In this document: one piece after another, positions 52,974 to 60,273 of the stretch
How positions within the stretch are numbered: position 1 is the stretch's first letter
Layout of the letters: every line of letters begins with the position of its first letter
NCBI GenBank assembly: GCA_963820415.1
Contig: CAWFZT010000011.1
Span: 1-64,000 of the forward strand
Reading direction: 5' to 3'
Source: CAWFZT01 sp963820415
GTDB taxonomy: Bacteria > Chloroflexota > Anaerolineae > Anaerolineales > Anaerolineaceae
DNA length: 64,000 nucleotides
The notes under the pieces: generated by a model
Told to the model about the DNA's origin: nothing
Database searches by the model: none
What the model saw: only the letters and a program-made list of their open reading frames with translations
Translations under genes and position numbers: made by a program

Positions 52974-53168
52974 GTACATTTCCTCCTTGAAATATGGGTT
53001 GGTCCCCGAAGGGGGTTGTCTGACAACTTTCCGCATGGCGATGACAGAAAGGATCACCCAAGAGAATCTGTAAACGCGGCCCTATTAATGTGCTGTAAAA
53101 TGTAGAGCCCCTCTATTATTTGTATTGTATATCTATGAAGGGGAGTTGTCAAACAAGGCGGTCAGTTG
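52974..53168. other. leader/promoter region of the second importer
   Basis: 195 bases between the phosphoesterase cluster and the importer. It contains AT-rich stretches near 53100-53145 (TTATTTGTATTGTATATC) which could hold the minus-strand promoter; no operator palindrome was found. Confidence 0.35.
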
Positions 53169-54086
53169 TCACTCGGGATCTTCTTTATTGCGACAATTGT
53201 CGCTGCCCCAATCGCTGCGCGACTTGCCCGGCACTGGGATGAACTGCCAGGTGTACCAGCCTGGGTAAAGCTCCATCTTGAGCACGCCGAAGGTGTCGGT
53301 AAAGAGCATCTGGCTGTTGGGCAGCGGCGGCACTCTGACCGGGTCGGTCCAGACGCCGCCGGTGCCCACGATGAATTCGCGGATACCTTCCCCTGGTTTA
53401 GAGTCGGCGTCGGTGTCCTGGGCGATGAAGCGTTCGTAATGGTGCTGGTGCCCGGTGAGCAGCACATCCATGTCCGCACCGTCCAGCTCTTGGTACAGCG
53501 GCAGGGTGCGCGGTTCGTCGGCATCGATCCCCGAGCTGAAGGGCGGAGCGTGCCAGTAGGCCAGTTTGCATTGTGCCGGGTGGTTGGCCAGATCCTTGCG
53601 CAGCCATTTCTCCTGGGGTGAGCCGGTGGCGCAGTCGCTGGTCCCACACTCGCTGTTGAGCACGATGATGTGCCAGGCGCCCAGGTCGTAGCTGTAATAG
53701 CCTTTGCCGGGCGGTCCGGCGATGGCGCCGAAATAGGCAAAAAAATTCGCCCCGTTGTCGGTGATATAGTCGTGATTGCCGATGGCCGGCTTCATGCGCG
53801 GCTTGAAGCGCCCCCAGGCTGGGTCAAAGCATTTGGTATATTCTTCCATCCGGCCCGAGTCATTGGAAGCATCTCCCAGCAGGAAGACCGTGCCGGGGAA
53901 GCGGTCGAGGATTTTGCCGGTGAGCACGTCCCCGTTGCTGTCGCAAAAGGACACATCGCCGGCCCCGATAAAGGTTTCCCCCTTCGGGAGCAGGGTGTGA
54001 TTGATCACCAGCCCTGCTACCAGCAGCAGCAGACATATAATCCCGGCTTTTACCAATAAAACAATGGAGCTTTTTCCTATCCCCAT
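53169..54086 (-). CDS. calcineurin-like metallophosphoesterase, paralogue 1
   Basis: A 305-residue membrane-anchored phosphoesterase. The N-terminal hydrophobic segment (SIVLLVKAGIICLLLLVAGL) has no lipobox. Metal-binding motifs in order: IGAGDVSFC, LLGDASND, KPAIGNHDYI, the tail of the triad in YWHAPPF and LLTGHQHHYERF. Family fold of alkaline/acid phosphatase-like calcineurin esterases. It lacks the Pro/Thr spacer that the other three copies carry, so it is the shortest. The start ATG 54086 has AAAGG 9 bases upstream. It is the last gene of the tandem array in the direction of transcription. Confidence 0.92.
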   Translation of the reverse strand: MGIGKSSIVLLVKAGIICLLLLVAGLVINHTLLPKGETFIGAGDVSFCDSNGDVLTGKILDRFPGTVFLLGDASNDSGRMEEYTKCFDPAWGRFKPRMKPAIGNHDYITDNGANFFAYFGAIAGPPGKGYYSYDLGAWHIIVLNSECGTSDCATGSPQEKWLRKDLANHPAQCKLAYWHAPPFSSGIDADEPRTLPLYQELDGADMDVLLTGHQHHYERFIAQDTDADSKPGEGIREFIVGTGGVWTDPVRVPPLPNSQMLFTDTFGVLKMELYPGWYTWQFIPVPGKSRSDWGSDNCRNKEDPE

Positions 54087-54142
54087 ATTTTATGGCCTTT
54101 CTCATATTGTTGTGGAAAAAGGAAGACCAATAAACTCGCGAC

Positions 54143-55198
54143 TCAATGACACTCTGTGCTCCCTGAATCTGCCAGGGTCTTGCCTGGCTCCGGGATGAAC
54201 TGCCAGTCGTAGCTGTCAGGATGGAGGGTCAGTTTGAGCAGGCCGTAGGTAGTCTGGTCAAAAACCTGGCAGTTGCCGTTGCAGGAGCGGCCGCGCGGCT
54301 CGAGTTTCGCTCCACCGGTGCCAACAATGAACTCGCGGATGCCTTTGGCGTTGTCCAGGTTACCTTCGGGGTCCATCGGGGCAAAGCGCTCGTAATAATG
54401 GTAATGGCCGTTGATCACCAGCTCGGCGCCGGCCTGGTAGAGGTCTTCCCAGAAGTCTTCGACGAAAGGCAGCCCCTCGGCGTAAGCGGCGCTGAAACCT
54501 GGCCGGTGCCAGATGGCCAAAGAACACTGTGCCGGATGCACCGCCAGGTCGGCTTTCAGCCATCTTTCCTGCGGCGAGCCAGCCTGACAGCCGCCCACGT
54601 CCTCGCACTCGCTGTTCAGCACCACGATGTGCCAGCCGCCCAGGTCGTAGCTGTACCAGCCTTTACCCGGCTCGCCGGCGGCTGCCCCGAAGTATTTAAA
54701 ATACGCTGCCGGGCTGTCATCCTCATCGTAGTCGTGGTTGCCTATGGCAGGATGGATGCGCTCCTTGAAGCGCCCCCAGGTCGGACCAAAACAGTTCTGG
54801 TAAGACAACTCCGGAATGAAGTCATCCGAGTTGTCGCCGGCGGTGAAAATGGTCGCGCCCGGGAACTGCTCGAGCAGGCCGGCGGTGATCTTATCGTTTT
54901 GATTTGCGCATTCGGCGATGTCACCGGCCCCAATCAGCACCACCGGCGTGGCGGTATAGGTCGGCGTGGGCGTGTGGGTAGGCGCCGGCGTGGCGGTTGA
55001 GGTTGGGGTAAGTGTAGGCGTGCGGGTGGGGGTCGGGGTGATCGTTGGGGTGGGCGTCTGGCTGACGAATACAGCCGCTACCTTTTGTAACAGTGGTTGA
55101 GACGAGCTGCCTGCCGCGCAGGCGCTCAGAAGCCCCACCCCCACCAGGCAGGCAGCAGCCAATATTCTGCGCGCCGAAGCGGTTTTTTTCAGGCGCAC
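54143..55198 (-). CDS. calcineurin-like metallophosphoesterase, paralogue 2
   Basis: About 351 residues, lipoprotein (AAACLVGVGLLSACAAG; lipobox LSAC) with a roughly 45-residue spacer of Thr/Pro repeats. Motifs: IGAGDIAEC, FTAGDNSDDF, HPAIGNHDYD, VVLNSECEDVG, IWHRPGF, INGHYHYYERFAP. Ends WQFIPEPGKTLADSGSTECH. GTG 55198 is preferred because AGGTGA lies 5 bases upstream; an ATG at 55216 overlaps the preceding gene by 10 bases and has no site. Similar in every block to the two copies upstream. Confidence 0.92.
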   Translation of the reverse strand: MRLKKTASARRILAAACLVGVGLLSACAAGSSSQPLLQKVAAVFVSQTPTPTITPTPTRTPTLTPTSTATPAPTHTPTPTYTATPVVLIGAGDIAECANQNDKITAGLLEQFPGATIFTAGDNSDDFIPELSYQNCFGPTWGRFKERIHPAIGNHDYDEDDSPAAYFKYFGAAAGEPGKGWYSYDLGGWHIVVLNSECEDVGGCQAGSPQERWLKADLAVHPAQCSLAIWHRPGFSAAYAEGLPFVEDFWEDLYQAGAELVINGHYHYYERFAPMDPEGNLDNAKGIREFIVGTGGAKLEPRGRSCNGNCQVFDQTTYGLLKLTLHPDSYDWQFIPEPGKTLADSGSTECH

Positions 55199-55206
55199 AG
55201 AATCAC

Positions 55207-56238
55207 CTAATGGCATGTCCCACTACCCGCATCGTTAAACGTCTTGCCCGGCTCGGGAACGAAAGCCCAATCGTAGCCGTCTGGATGGAGGGTCAGCTTA
55301 AGCAAGCCCAGGGTATCGTGCTCGAACGCCTGGCAGTTCCTGCTGCAGGTCCAATTGCGCTTATCCAGCGGTGCCCCTCCGGTGCCGACGATGAACTCGC
55401 GGATGCCGCGCGCATCGTCGGCTTTACCCGATGGGTCCATGGGGGCATAGCGGGCGTAATAATAATGATGGGCGTTCACTACCAGCTCTACCCCGGCTTT
55501 ATACAGATCATTCCAGATGTCGTCCAGGAAGGGCAGCCCCTGCGCCAGGGAGAGGTTGTAGCGTGGAATGTGCCATACCGCCATCGAGCAGTGCGCCGGG
55601 TGAGCCGCCAGGTCGTCCTTGAGCCATTTTTCCTGGGCTGAGCCGGCCTGGCATCCGCCTATCTGGGCGCACTGGCTGTTCAGCATGATGATATGCCAGC
55701 CGCCCAGGTCGTAGCTGTACCAGCCCTGGCCCGGTGTGCCGGCTGCCGCCCCGAAATAGTCGAAATAGGCTTTGGCGCCCTTGTTGTAATATTCGTGGTC
55801 GCCCACCGCCGGGTGGATGTTGGCCAAAAAGCGCCCCCAGGTCGGGCCGAAGCATTTCTTGAACTCATTCGGGGTGCCGATCACGTTGGAGTTATCCCCG
55901 GCAGTGAAGATGGTCGCCCCGGGGAACTGCGCCAGCAGGTTGGCAGTGATCCCGTAGCCTGGGTTGCCGCAGTTGACGATCTCTCCCGCGCCGATCAGCT
56001 CGATCTGGGCGGGTGTGGACGTGACCTCCGGGGTGGCCGTATCGGCGGGGGTGGGGGTCAGCGTGATCGTAGCAGTTGGCAGCGGAGTGTAGGTCAGCGT
56101 CGGCGCCGGCGTCGCCGTGGGCGGCGCAGGGGTCGGGGTGGGCTTGCATGCTCCCAGGAGCGCCGCCAGGATCAGGCAGGCGGCGAGGGTATTGAGCAAG
56201 CGCACAGTTTTTCTGTAATTTGATTGCGCAGCTTTCAT
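55207..56238 (-). CDS. calcineurin-like metallophosphoesterase, paralogue 3
   Basis: A 343-residue lipoprotein (ACLILAALLGACKPTPTP, lipobox LGAC) with a Thr/Pro/Ala spacer. Motifs: IGAGEIVNC (Glu in place of the usual metal Asp), FTAGDNSNVI, HPAVGDHEYY (D-H-E instead of N-H-D), VWHIPRY, VNAHHYYYARYAP (A-H-H-Y in place of G-H-x-H). The changed ligand residues suggest altered metal binding or catalytic loss. Ribosome site GGGAG 9 bases before ATG 56238. Confidence 0.9.
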   Translation of the reverse strand: MKAAQSNYRKTVRLLNTLAACLILAALLGACKPTPTPAPPTATPAPTLTYTPLPTATITLTPTPADTATPEVTSTPAQIELIGAGEIVNCGNPGYGITANLLAQFPGATIFTAGDNSNVIGTPNEFKKCFGPTWGRFLANIHPAVGDHEYYNKGAKAYFDYFGAAAGTPGQGWYSYDLGGWHIIMLNSQCAQIGGCQAGSAQEKWLKDDLAAHPAHCSMAVWHIPRYNLSLAQGLPFLDDIWNDLYKAGVELVVNAHHYYYARYAPMDPSGKADDARGIREFIVGTGGAPLDKRNWTCSRNCQAFEHDTLGLLKLTLHPDGYDWAFVPEPGKTFNDAGSGTCH

Positions 56239-56358
56239 TTTGAGGGTCTCCCTAGAAGTACCAGATATTTTCTGTTCTATACAGGTAAAGATTTTGCTCG
56301 ATCGCCTAATTTTACTCCCAACCTTTCCACCCGTAGCTGAAACCAGGCTGCCAACCGC

Positions 56359-57408
56359 TCAATGACACTTGCCACTCCCTCCATCGCCCTCGCTCTTGCC
56401 CGGCTCCGGGATGAACTGCCAATCGTAGCCGTCTGGGCGCAGGCTCAGCTTGAGCACCCCATACACCCCGGTGATGATCACCTGGCTGTTGTCCGCCAGT
56501 TTGCCAGGCGGTGTGCGCAGGTCAGCGCCTCCTATGCCGACAACGAACTGGATGATGCCGCGGGCCGGGTCCAGGACTCCGTCGGCGTCCATGGGAGCAA
56601 AGCGCTCGTAGTCATGGTCGTGCCCGCTGATCACCATCTCCGCCCCGGCGGCGTACAGGTCCTTCCACAGGTCCTGGGTGACCGGATCGCTGCCGTGATA
56701 GCCCGAGCTGAAGCGCGGCCGGTGCCAGATGGCCAGGCTGCATAAGGCCGGGTGAGCGGCCAGGTCGGCCTTCAGCCAGGTTTCCTGGGGTGAGCCGGCC
56801 TGGCAGCCGCCCACCTGGTCGCACTCGCTGTTCAGCACCATGATGTGCCAGCCGCCCAGGTCGTAGCTGTACCAGCCCTGGCCCGGTGAGCCGGCCGCGG
56901 CGCCAAAGTAGGCGAAATAATCCGACGCTCCCTCGTAAAAGTACTCGTGATTGCCCGGCGCCGGGCGGATACGCTCTCTGAAGCGTCCCCAGGTCTGGTC
57001 GAAACACGGCTTGAGCGAGGTGGGTTGGGTGGTCAGCTCGTTGGTGTTGTCGCCGGCAGTGAACACCGCCACGCCGGGCACTTGCTCGATCAACCGGGCG
57101 GTGATCTCCGCCCCCGGCGCGCCGCACACGGCGATATCGCCCGCCCCCGCCAGCGTCACCGGCGTGAGCGTCTCGGTTGGGGAGGGCATTTCAGTTAGGA
57201 CCGGCGTTTCAGTCGCCGTGGCGGTTGGGGCGGGCGTATCAGATGGCGCAGCGCTTGCCGTTACCGTAGACGCTTCGACCGTTGAAACTTCCTCAGGACT
57301 GGCAGCCACAGCCGGGCTCGCCAGCCTGGCCGACTGTCCGCCCGTCGTCAAGGGCTGAGCTCCCGGAGGCGAAAACACACAGGCCGCCAGGCACACCATC
57401 CCCACCAC
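56359..57408 (-). CDS. calcineurin-like metallophosphoesterase, paralogue 4
   Basis: At least 349 residues, lipoprotein (MVGMVCLAACVFSPP; lipobox LAAC) with a long spacer rich in Thr, Ala and Val. Motifs: AGAGDIAVC, FTAGDNTNEL, RPAPGNHEYF, IWHRPRF, ISGHDHDYERF. The reading frame continues upstream of GTG 57408 as KERFIWSRSVILALVV, which would make a better signal peptide n-region, but contains no ATG, GTG or TTG. The start is thus unresolved, perhaps an ATA/ATT codon or a base error. First gene of the array. Confidence 0.9.
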   Translation of the reverse strand: MVGMVCLAACVFSPPGAQPLTTGGQSARLASPAVAASPEEVSTVEASTVTASAAPSDTPAPTATATETPVLTEMPSPTETLTPVTLAGAGDIAVCGAPGAEITARLIEQVPGVAVFTAGDNTNELTTQPTSLKPCFDQTWGRFRERIRPAPGNHEYFYEGASDYFAYFGAAAGSPGQGWYSYDLGGWHIMVLNSECDQVGGCQAGSPQETWLKADLAAHPALCSLAIWHRPRFSSGYHGSDPVTQDLWKDLYAAGAEMVISGHDHDYERFAPMDADGVLDPARGIIQFVVGIGGADLRTPPGKLADNSQVIITGVYGVLKLSLRPDGYDWQFIPEPGKSEGDGGSGKCH

Positions 57409-57429
57409 CAGCGCGAGAATAACGCTTCT

Positions 57430-57516
57430 ACTCCAGATAAATCTTTCCTTTACCTTTATTTTTCTTCCCTTTTCCTGATTCTTCTTTGTGTTCTCTGTGC
57501 CTCTGTGGTGAACTTT
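57430..57516. repeat. CTTTGTG-type intergenic repeat, third copy
   Basis: TTTACCTTTATTTTTCTTCC, then TTCTTTGTGTTCTCTGTGCC and CTCTGTGGTGAACTTTTC. It matches the right arm of the copies at 13656 and 14580, just downstream of the oxidoreductase gene on the minus strand. Confidence 0.5.
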
Positions 57517-57521
57517 TCTTC

Positions 57522-58565
57522 TTACACCGCCATCCGCTTCCCCGCTTTATCCGAGGCGAAACACAGGTCCAGCATCTTTTGCACCTGCACCCCGCGCCCA
57601 AAATCTGGCTGGTCGTTTTGACCGCTCAAAATACTGCTAATAAAGCGCTGGTAAATTTTTGGCGTTTTGGGGCACTTGAGCGTTTTCCACTCCGCCTTAT
57701 TCACGTCGCTCCCCCGGCAGATCTCCAGCGTGTCCCAGGACTTGTCCAGGTCCACCACCAGGGCGCCTTTTTCGCAGTACACGCGCAGCCGCAGCGAATT
57801 CTTATGCCCGGTGGCCCAGCGGCTGGCGTGGATGGTGCCCAGCGCCCCGCCTTCCATCTCGACCATCATCACCGCTGAATCGTTGGCGTCCAGGGTATAC
57901 TCGCCCACTCGCTCATGCCTGGCCTTGTGGAAAGTGCGCAACTGGCAGTCGAGCGAGCGGATGTCGCCGGCGGCGAAGGTGGTAAAGTCCAGGATGTGCA
58001 CCCCGATGTCGCCCAGCACACCGCCGCTGCCGTGTCCGGTCGACAGGCGCCACAAGAAGGACGGAGACTTGCGCCAATCGCCCCACACCTTGCTGCTCAG
58101 CCAGCATTGCAGGTAGCTGGCTTCCACGTGCATAATACGTCCCAGCTTGCCTTCCTGGAGGATCTGGTGCGCCCGCTGAATGGCGGCCGAATCGCGGTAA
58201 GAGAAATTGATCATGTTGATCACTCCGGCCTGGTCGGCCGCGTCTGCCATGGCTTTAGCGTCGGCGTAGCAGGTAGCCGGCGGCTTTTCGCTCAGGATAT
58301 GCTTGCCTTTGGCGATGATCTTCAGCGCCAGCGGGGCGTGGGTGGCGTCCGGCGTCACCAGCGTGACTGCGTCCAGCTCGCATTTTGCCAACATCTCTTG
58401 CATGTCCGGGTAAACATAAGGGATGTCGAACTCCCTGGAAAAGGCTTCTGCCCGTTCGGGGATGATGTCGCAAGCGGCGGTAAGCTTGCAGTCCTTAATC
58501 GCCGAGAAAGCTTTCGCATGGGTATGGCCCATGCCTCCGCATCCAACAATGGCCAGTTTAATCAT
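57522..58565 (-). CDS. Gfo/Idh/MocA family oxidoreductase
   Basis: A 347-residue NAD(P)-dependent dehydrogenase. IVGCGGMGHTHAKAFSA is the dinucleotide loop, LVTPDATHAPLALKIIAKG and ILSEKPPATCYADA contain the EKP motif, GGVLGDIGVHILDFTTF the conserved GG-L-D-G-H. Unlike the member at 38667 it stands alone; its upstream region holds no operator palindrome. Start ATG 58565 follows an AGGAG-type site (GAAGGAGTAG). Confidence 0.93.
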   Translation of the reverse strand: MIKLAIVGCGGMGHTHAKAFSAIKDCKLTAACDIIPERAEAFSREFDIPYVYPDMQEMLAKCELDAVTLVTPDATHAPLALKIIAKGKHILSEKPPATCYADAKAMADAADQAGVINMINFSYRDSAAIQRAHQILQEGKLGRIMHVEASYLQCWLSSKVWGDWRKSPSFLWRLSTGHGSGGVLGDIGVHILDFTTFAAGDIRSLDCQLRTFHKARHERVGEYTLDANDSAVMMVEMEGGALGTIHASRWATGHKNSLRLRVYCEKGALVVDLDKSWDTLEICRGSDVNKAEWKTLKCPKTPKIYQRFISSILSGQNDQPDFGRGVQVQKMLDLCFASDKAGKRMAV

Positions 58566-58696
58566 GATTTTCTACTCCTTCTGAAATTTTGAGTATACCA
58601 CGCGGCTGATTTTTAATTATTACTGGGGTGTGTCTGCGGGAAAGCACGCTTCGCTTGATAAAATTCCCTATATATTCAATAATATCAATATACCCA

Positions 58697-58724
58697 TTGA
58701 CAAAATTAAAGTTTGTGATAAAAT
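58697..58724 (+). promoter_or_regulatory. promoter of the DUF2089 gene
   Basis: TTGACA (58697-58702), 16-base spacer, TAAAAT (58719-58724), in a strongly AT-rich region. The GAGGAGG ribosome site and ATG 58783 follow. Confidence 0.7.
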
Positions 58725-58782
58725 ATATTCATAATAAACAATAAGGCATCAAGAATATTTCTTGAGCCTACGAGGAGGCACA

Positions 58783-59202
58783 ATGAATCGGTTTATCAGT
58801 AAATGCCCGGTGTGCGACAGCGACATGGTCGTAACCCATCTGCACTGCCCGCAGTGCGACACTACCATCGAGGGCAGTTTCTACCCGCCCACCAATCCGC
58901 TCTCCCAGCTTACTCCCGAACAGGTGCAATACCTGCTGGCTTTCGTGCGCTGTGAAGGGCGCTTCACCCGCCTGGAAGAAGAACTGAAACTCTCTTATCC
59001 CACCCTGCGTAACCGCCTGAACGATATTATCCGTGCCCTGGGCTTCGAACCCGGCAAAGAAGAGCCGCCGGCGCCAGCCAAGCCCACTTTTGACGAGCGC
59101 CGCCGCATTCTGGAAGAGCTCGAACAGGGCCAGATCACTTTTGAAGAAGCGCAGCGCCGCCTGCAGGGCCGCCCCGCGCCGGTCGAGGAAGCCGGGCAGT
59201 AA
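58783..59202 (+). CDS. DUF2089 family protein
   Basis: A 139-residue protein with an N-terminal zinc ribbon (CPVCDSDMVVTHLHCPQC), a winged-helix-like central part (QYLLAFVRCEGRFTRLEEEL, LSYPTLRNRLNDIIRALGF) and a C-terminal SHOCT-like helical pair (ILEELEQGQITFEEAQRRL). The combination is that of DUF2089, a family of putative transcription regulators. ATG 58783 follows GAGGAGG. It forms a cluster with the SHOCT-like gene 25 bases downstream. Confidence 0.88.
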   Translation: MNRFISKCPVCDSDMVVTHLHCPQCDTTIEGSFYPPTNPLSQLTPEQVQYLLAFVRCEGRFTRLEEELKLSYPTLRNRLNDIIRALGFEPGKEEPPAPAKPTFDERRRILEELEQGQITFEEAQRRLQGRPAPVEEAGQ

Positions 59203-59226
59203 AGCCGGGCGCAAGGAGATCATCTT

Positions 59227-59634
59227 ATGGCAACAAGTGAAGAACGCATCAAGATCTTAAAAATGGTTCAGGACGGCAAAATTACCGCTGACCAGGCTGC
59301 TGACTTGCTCAAGTCCCTCGAAGAAGGACGCTCCGCGCCGGCGGGCGGCGCTCCCGGGCAGGCCGTCCCGCCCGGCCAGGCCGGCGGCCCGCGCGGCGGG
59401 CGCTGGTTCCGCGTACGCATTACCGACACCAAGACGGGCAAGACGCGCGTCAACGTACGCCTGCCGCTCAGCGTGGCCGCGGCCGGGATGAAGATGGGCA
59501 TGCGCTTCAGCCCCGAGATGGAAGGCATGGACATCCAGCAACTGGCCGACCTGATCCAGTCCGGTGAGACCGGGCAGATCGTGGACGTTTTTGACGACGA
59601 CGACGGCGAACACGTCGAGGTATTTGTCGAATAA
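59227..59634 (+). CDS. SHOCT-like (YvlB-type) domain protein
   Basis: 135 residues. RIKILKMVQDGKITADQAAD followed by LLKSLEE is a SHOCT-like helical motif that normally marks membrane-stress or regulatory proteins. A Gly/Pro-rich linker leads to a C-terminal domain with VNVRLPLSVAAAGMKMGMRF and IVDVFDDDDGEHVEVFVE, as in YvlB/DUF4097-associated proteins. Partner of DUF2089 proteins in many Chloroflexota and Firmicutes neighbourhoods. Function unclear. Confidence 0.8.
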   Translation: MATSEERIKILKMVQDGKITADQAADLLKSLEEGRSAPAGGAPGQAVPPGQAGGPRGGRWFRVRITDTKTGKTRVNVRLPLSVAAAGMKMGMRFSPEMEGMDIQQLADLIQSGETGQIVDVFDDDDGEHVEVFVE

Positions 59635-59661
59635 GCGCAATCCTCAGAAAAGAGGCCGGGC

Positions 59662-60168
59662 ATGTTTTCTGACATCGGCGTAAGCGACAACTACCGATCG
59701 ACGGAGCTTCCAATGGTGGGGACCGGTCAGTCGCTGTTGGAACGCGCCCTCTACCTTTTTCGCAGCCAGAAAAACCAGGGCTTCCTGCGCCGCCTGTGGA
59801 TGTTCTTAACCCGACGCTCCGCATGCCTGCGCTCCTTCGATGAATCTGTAGTCGGCGCCTGGATTGAAAACAGCCATTTCGCCGGCGCCCGACCCGTGCC
59901 AATCGACAAGATCCGCGGCAGCCTGGGCAAGGCCGGCGAGTTCGACGACCAGTTCCACCCCACGCGTGAAGAAGACCGCAGCCGCTGGCTGGGGGTGGCT
60001 ATCGCCCGCCTGTCCGGGCGCGACCTGCCGGCGGTCGACCTGATCGAGCTGGACGGTTTCTACTACGTGCGGGATGGGCACCATCGCATTTCGGTCGCCC
60101 AGGCGCTGGGCCAGCAGTTCATCGACGCCGAAATCACGCGCATGCACATTACGCACACGCCCCTTTAG
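59662..60168 (+). CDS. ParB/Srx-fold (ParB N-terminal-like) protein
   Basis: 168 residues. The C-terminal half shows a ParB-like nuclease/CTPase fold: VPIDKIRGS, LPAVDLIELDGFYYVRDGHH and RISVAQALGQQFIDAEIT. The GHHRIxVAxAxG signature lies at the helix. No DNA-binding HTH follows, so it is not a chromosome-partitioning ParB. The N-terminal half is helical and basic. Ends at a strong hairpin terminator. Confidence 0.75.
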   Translation: MFSDIGVSDNYRSTELPMVGTGQSLLERALYLFRSQKNQGFLRRLWMFLTRRSACLRSFDESVVGAWIENSHFAGARPVPIDKIRGSLGKAGEFDDQFHPTREEDRSRWLGVAIARLSGRDLPAVDLIELDGFYYVRDGHHRISVAQALGQQFIDAEITRMHITHTPL

Positions 60169-60229
60169 CAGGCCGGGTGCTCTGGTCAGTGTGGGCGAGC
60201 TGCCTTCCCGCGCAAAGAGGAGGTAAGGG

Positions 60230-60273
60230 AGTGAATTTTAGGGTATCGTGATACCCTAAAATTCACTTTTTTT
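60230..60273. terminator. rho-independent terminator (18-bp stem)
   Basis: AGTGAATTTTAGGGTATC (60230-60247) and its complement (60250-60267) with a GT centre, followed by seven T (60267-60273). It ends the DUF2089 cluster; the tail meets the stop of gltX at 60273-60275 on the other strand. Confidence 0.85.

Noticed and set aside
36367..53168. Complete polysaccharide utilisation locus of SusCD type
   Set aside because: There are no SusC/SusD-like genes or outer-membrane proteins; the importers are ABC type.
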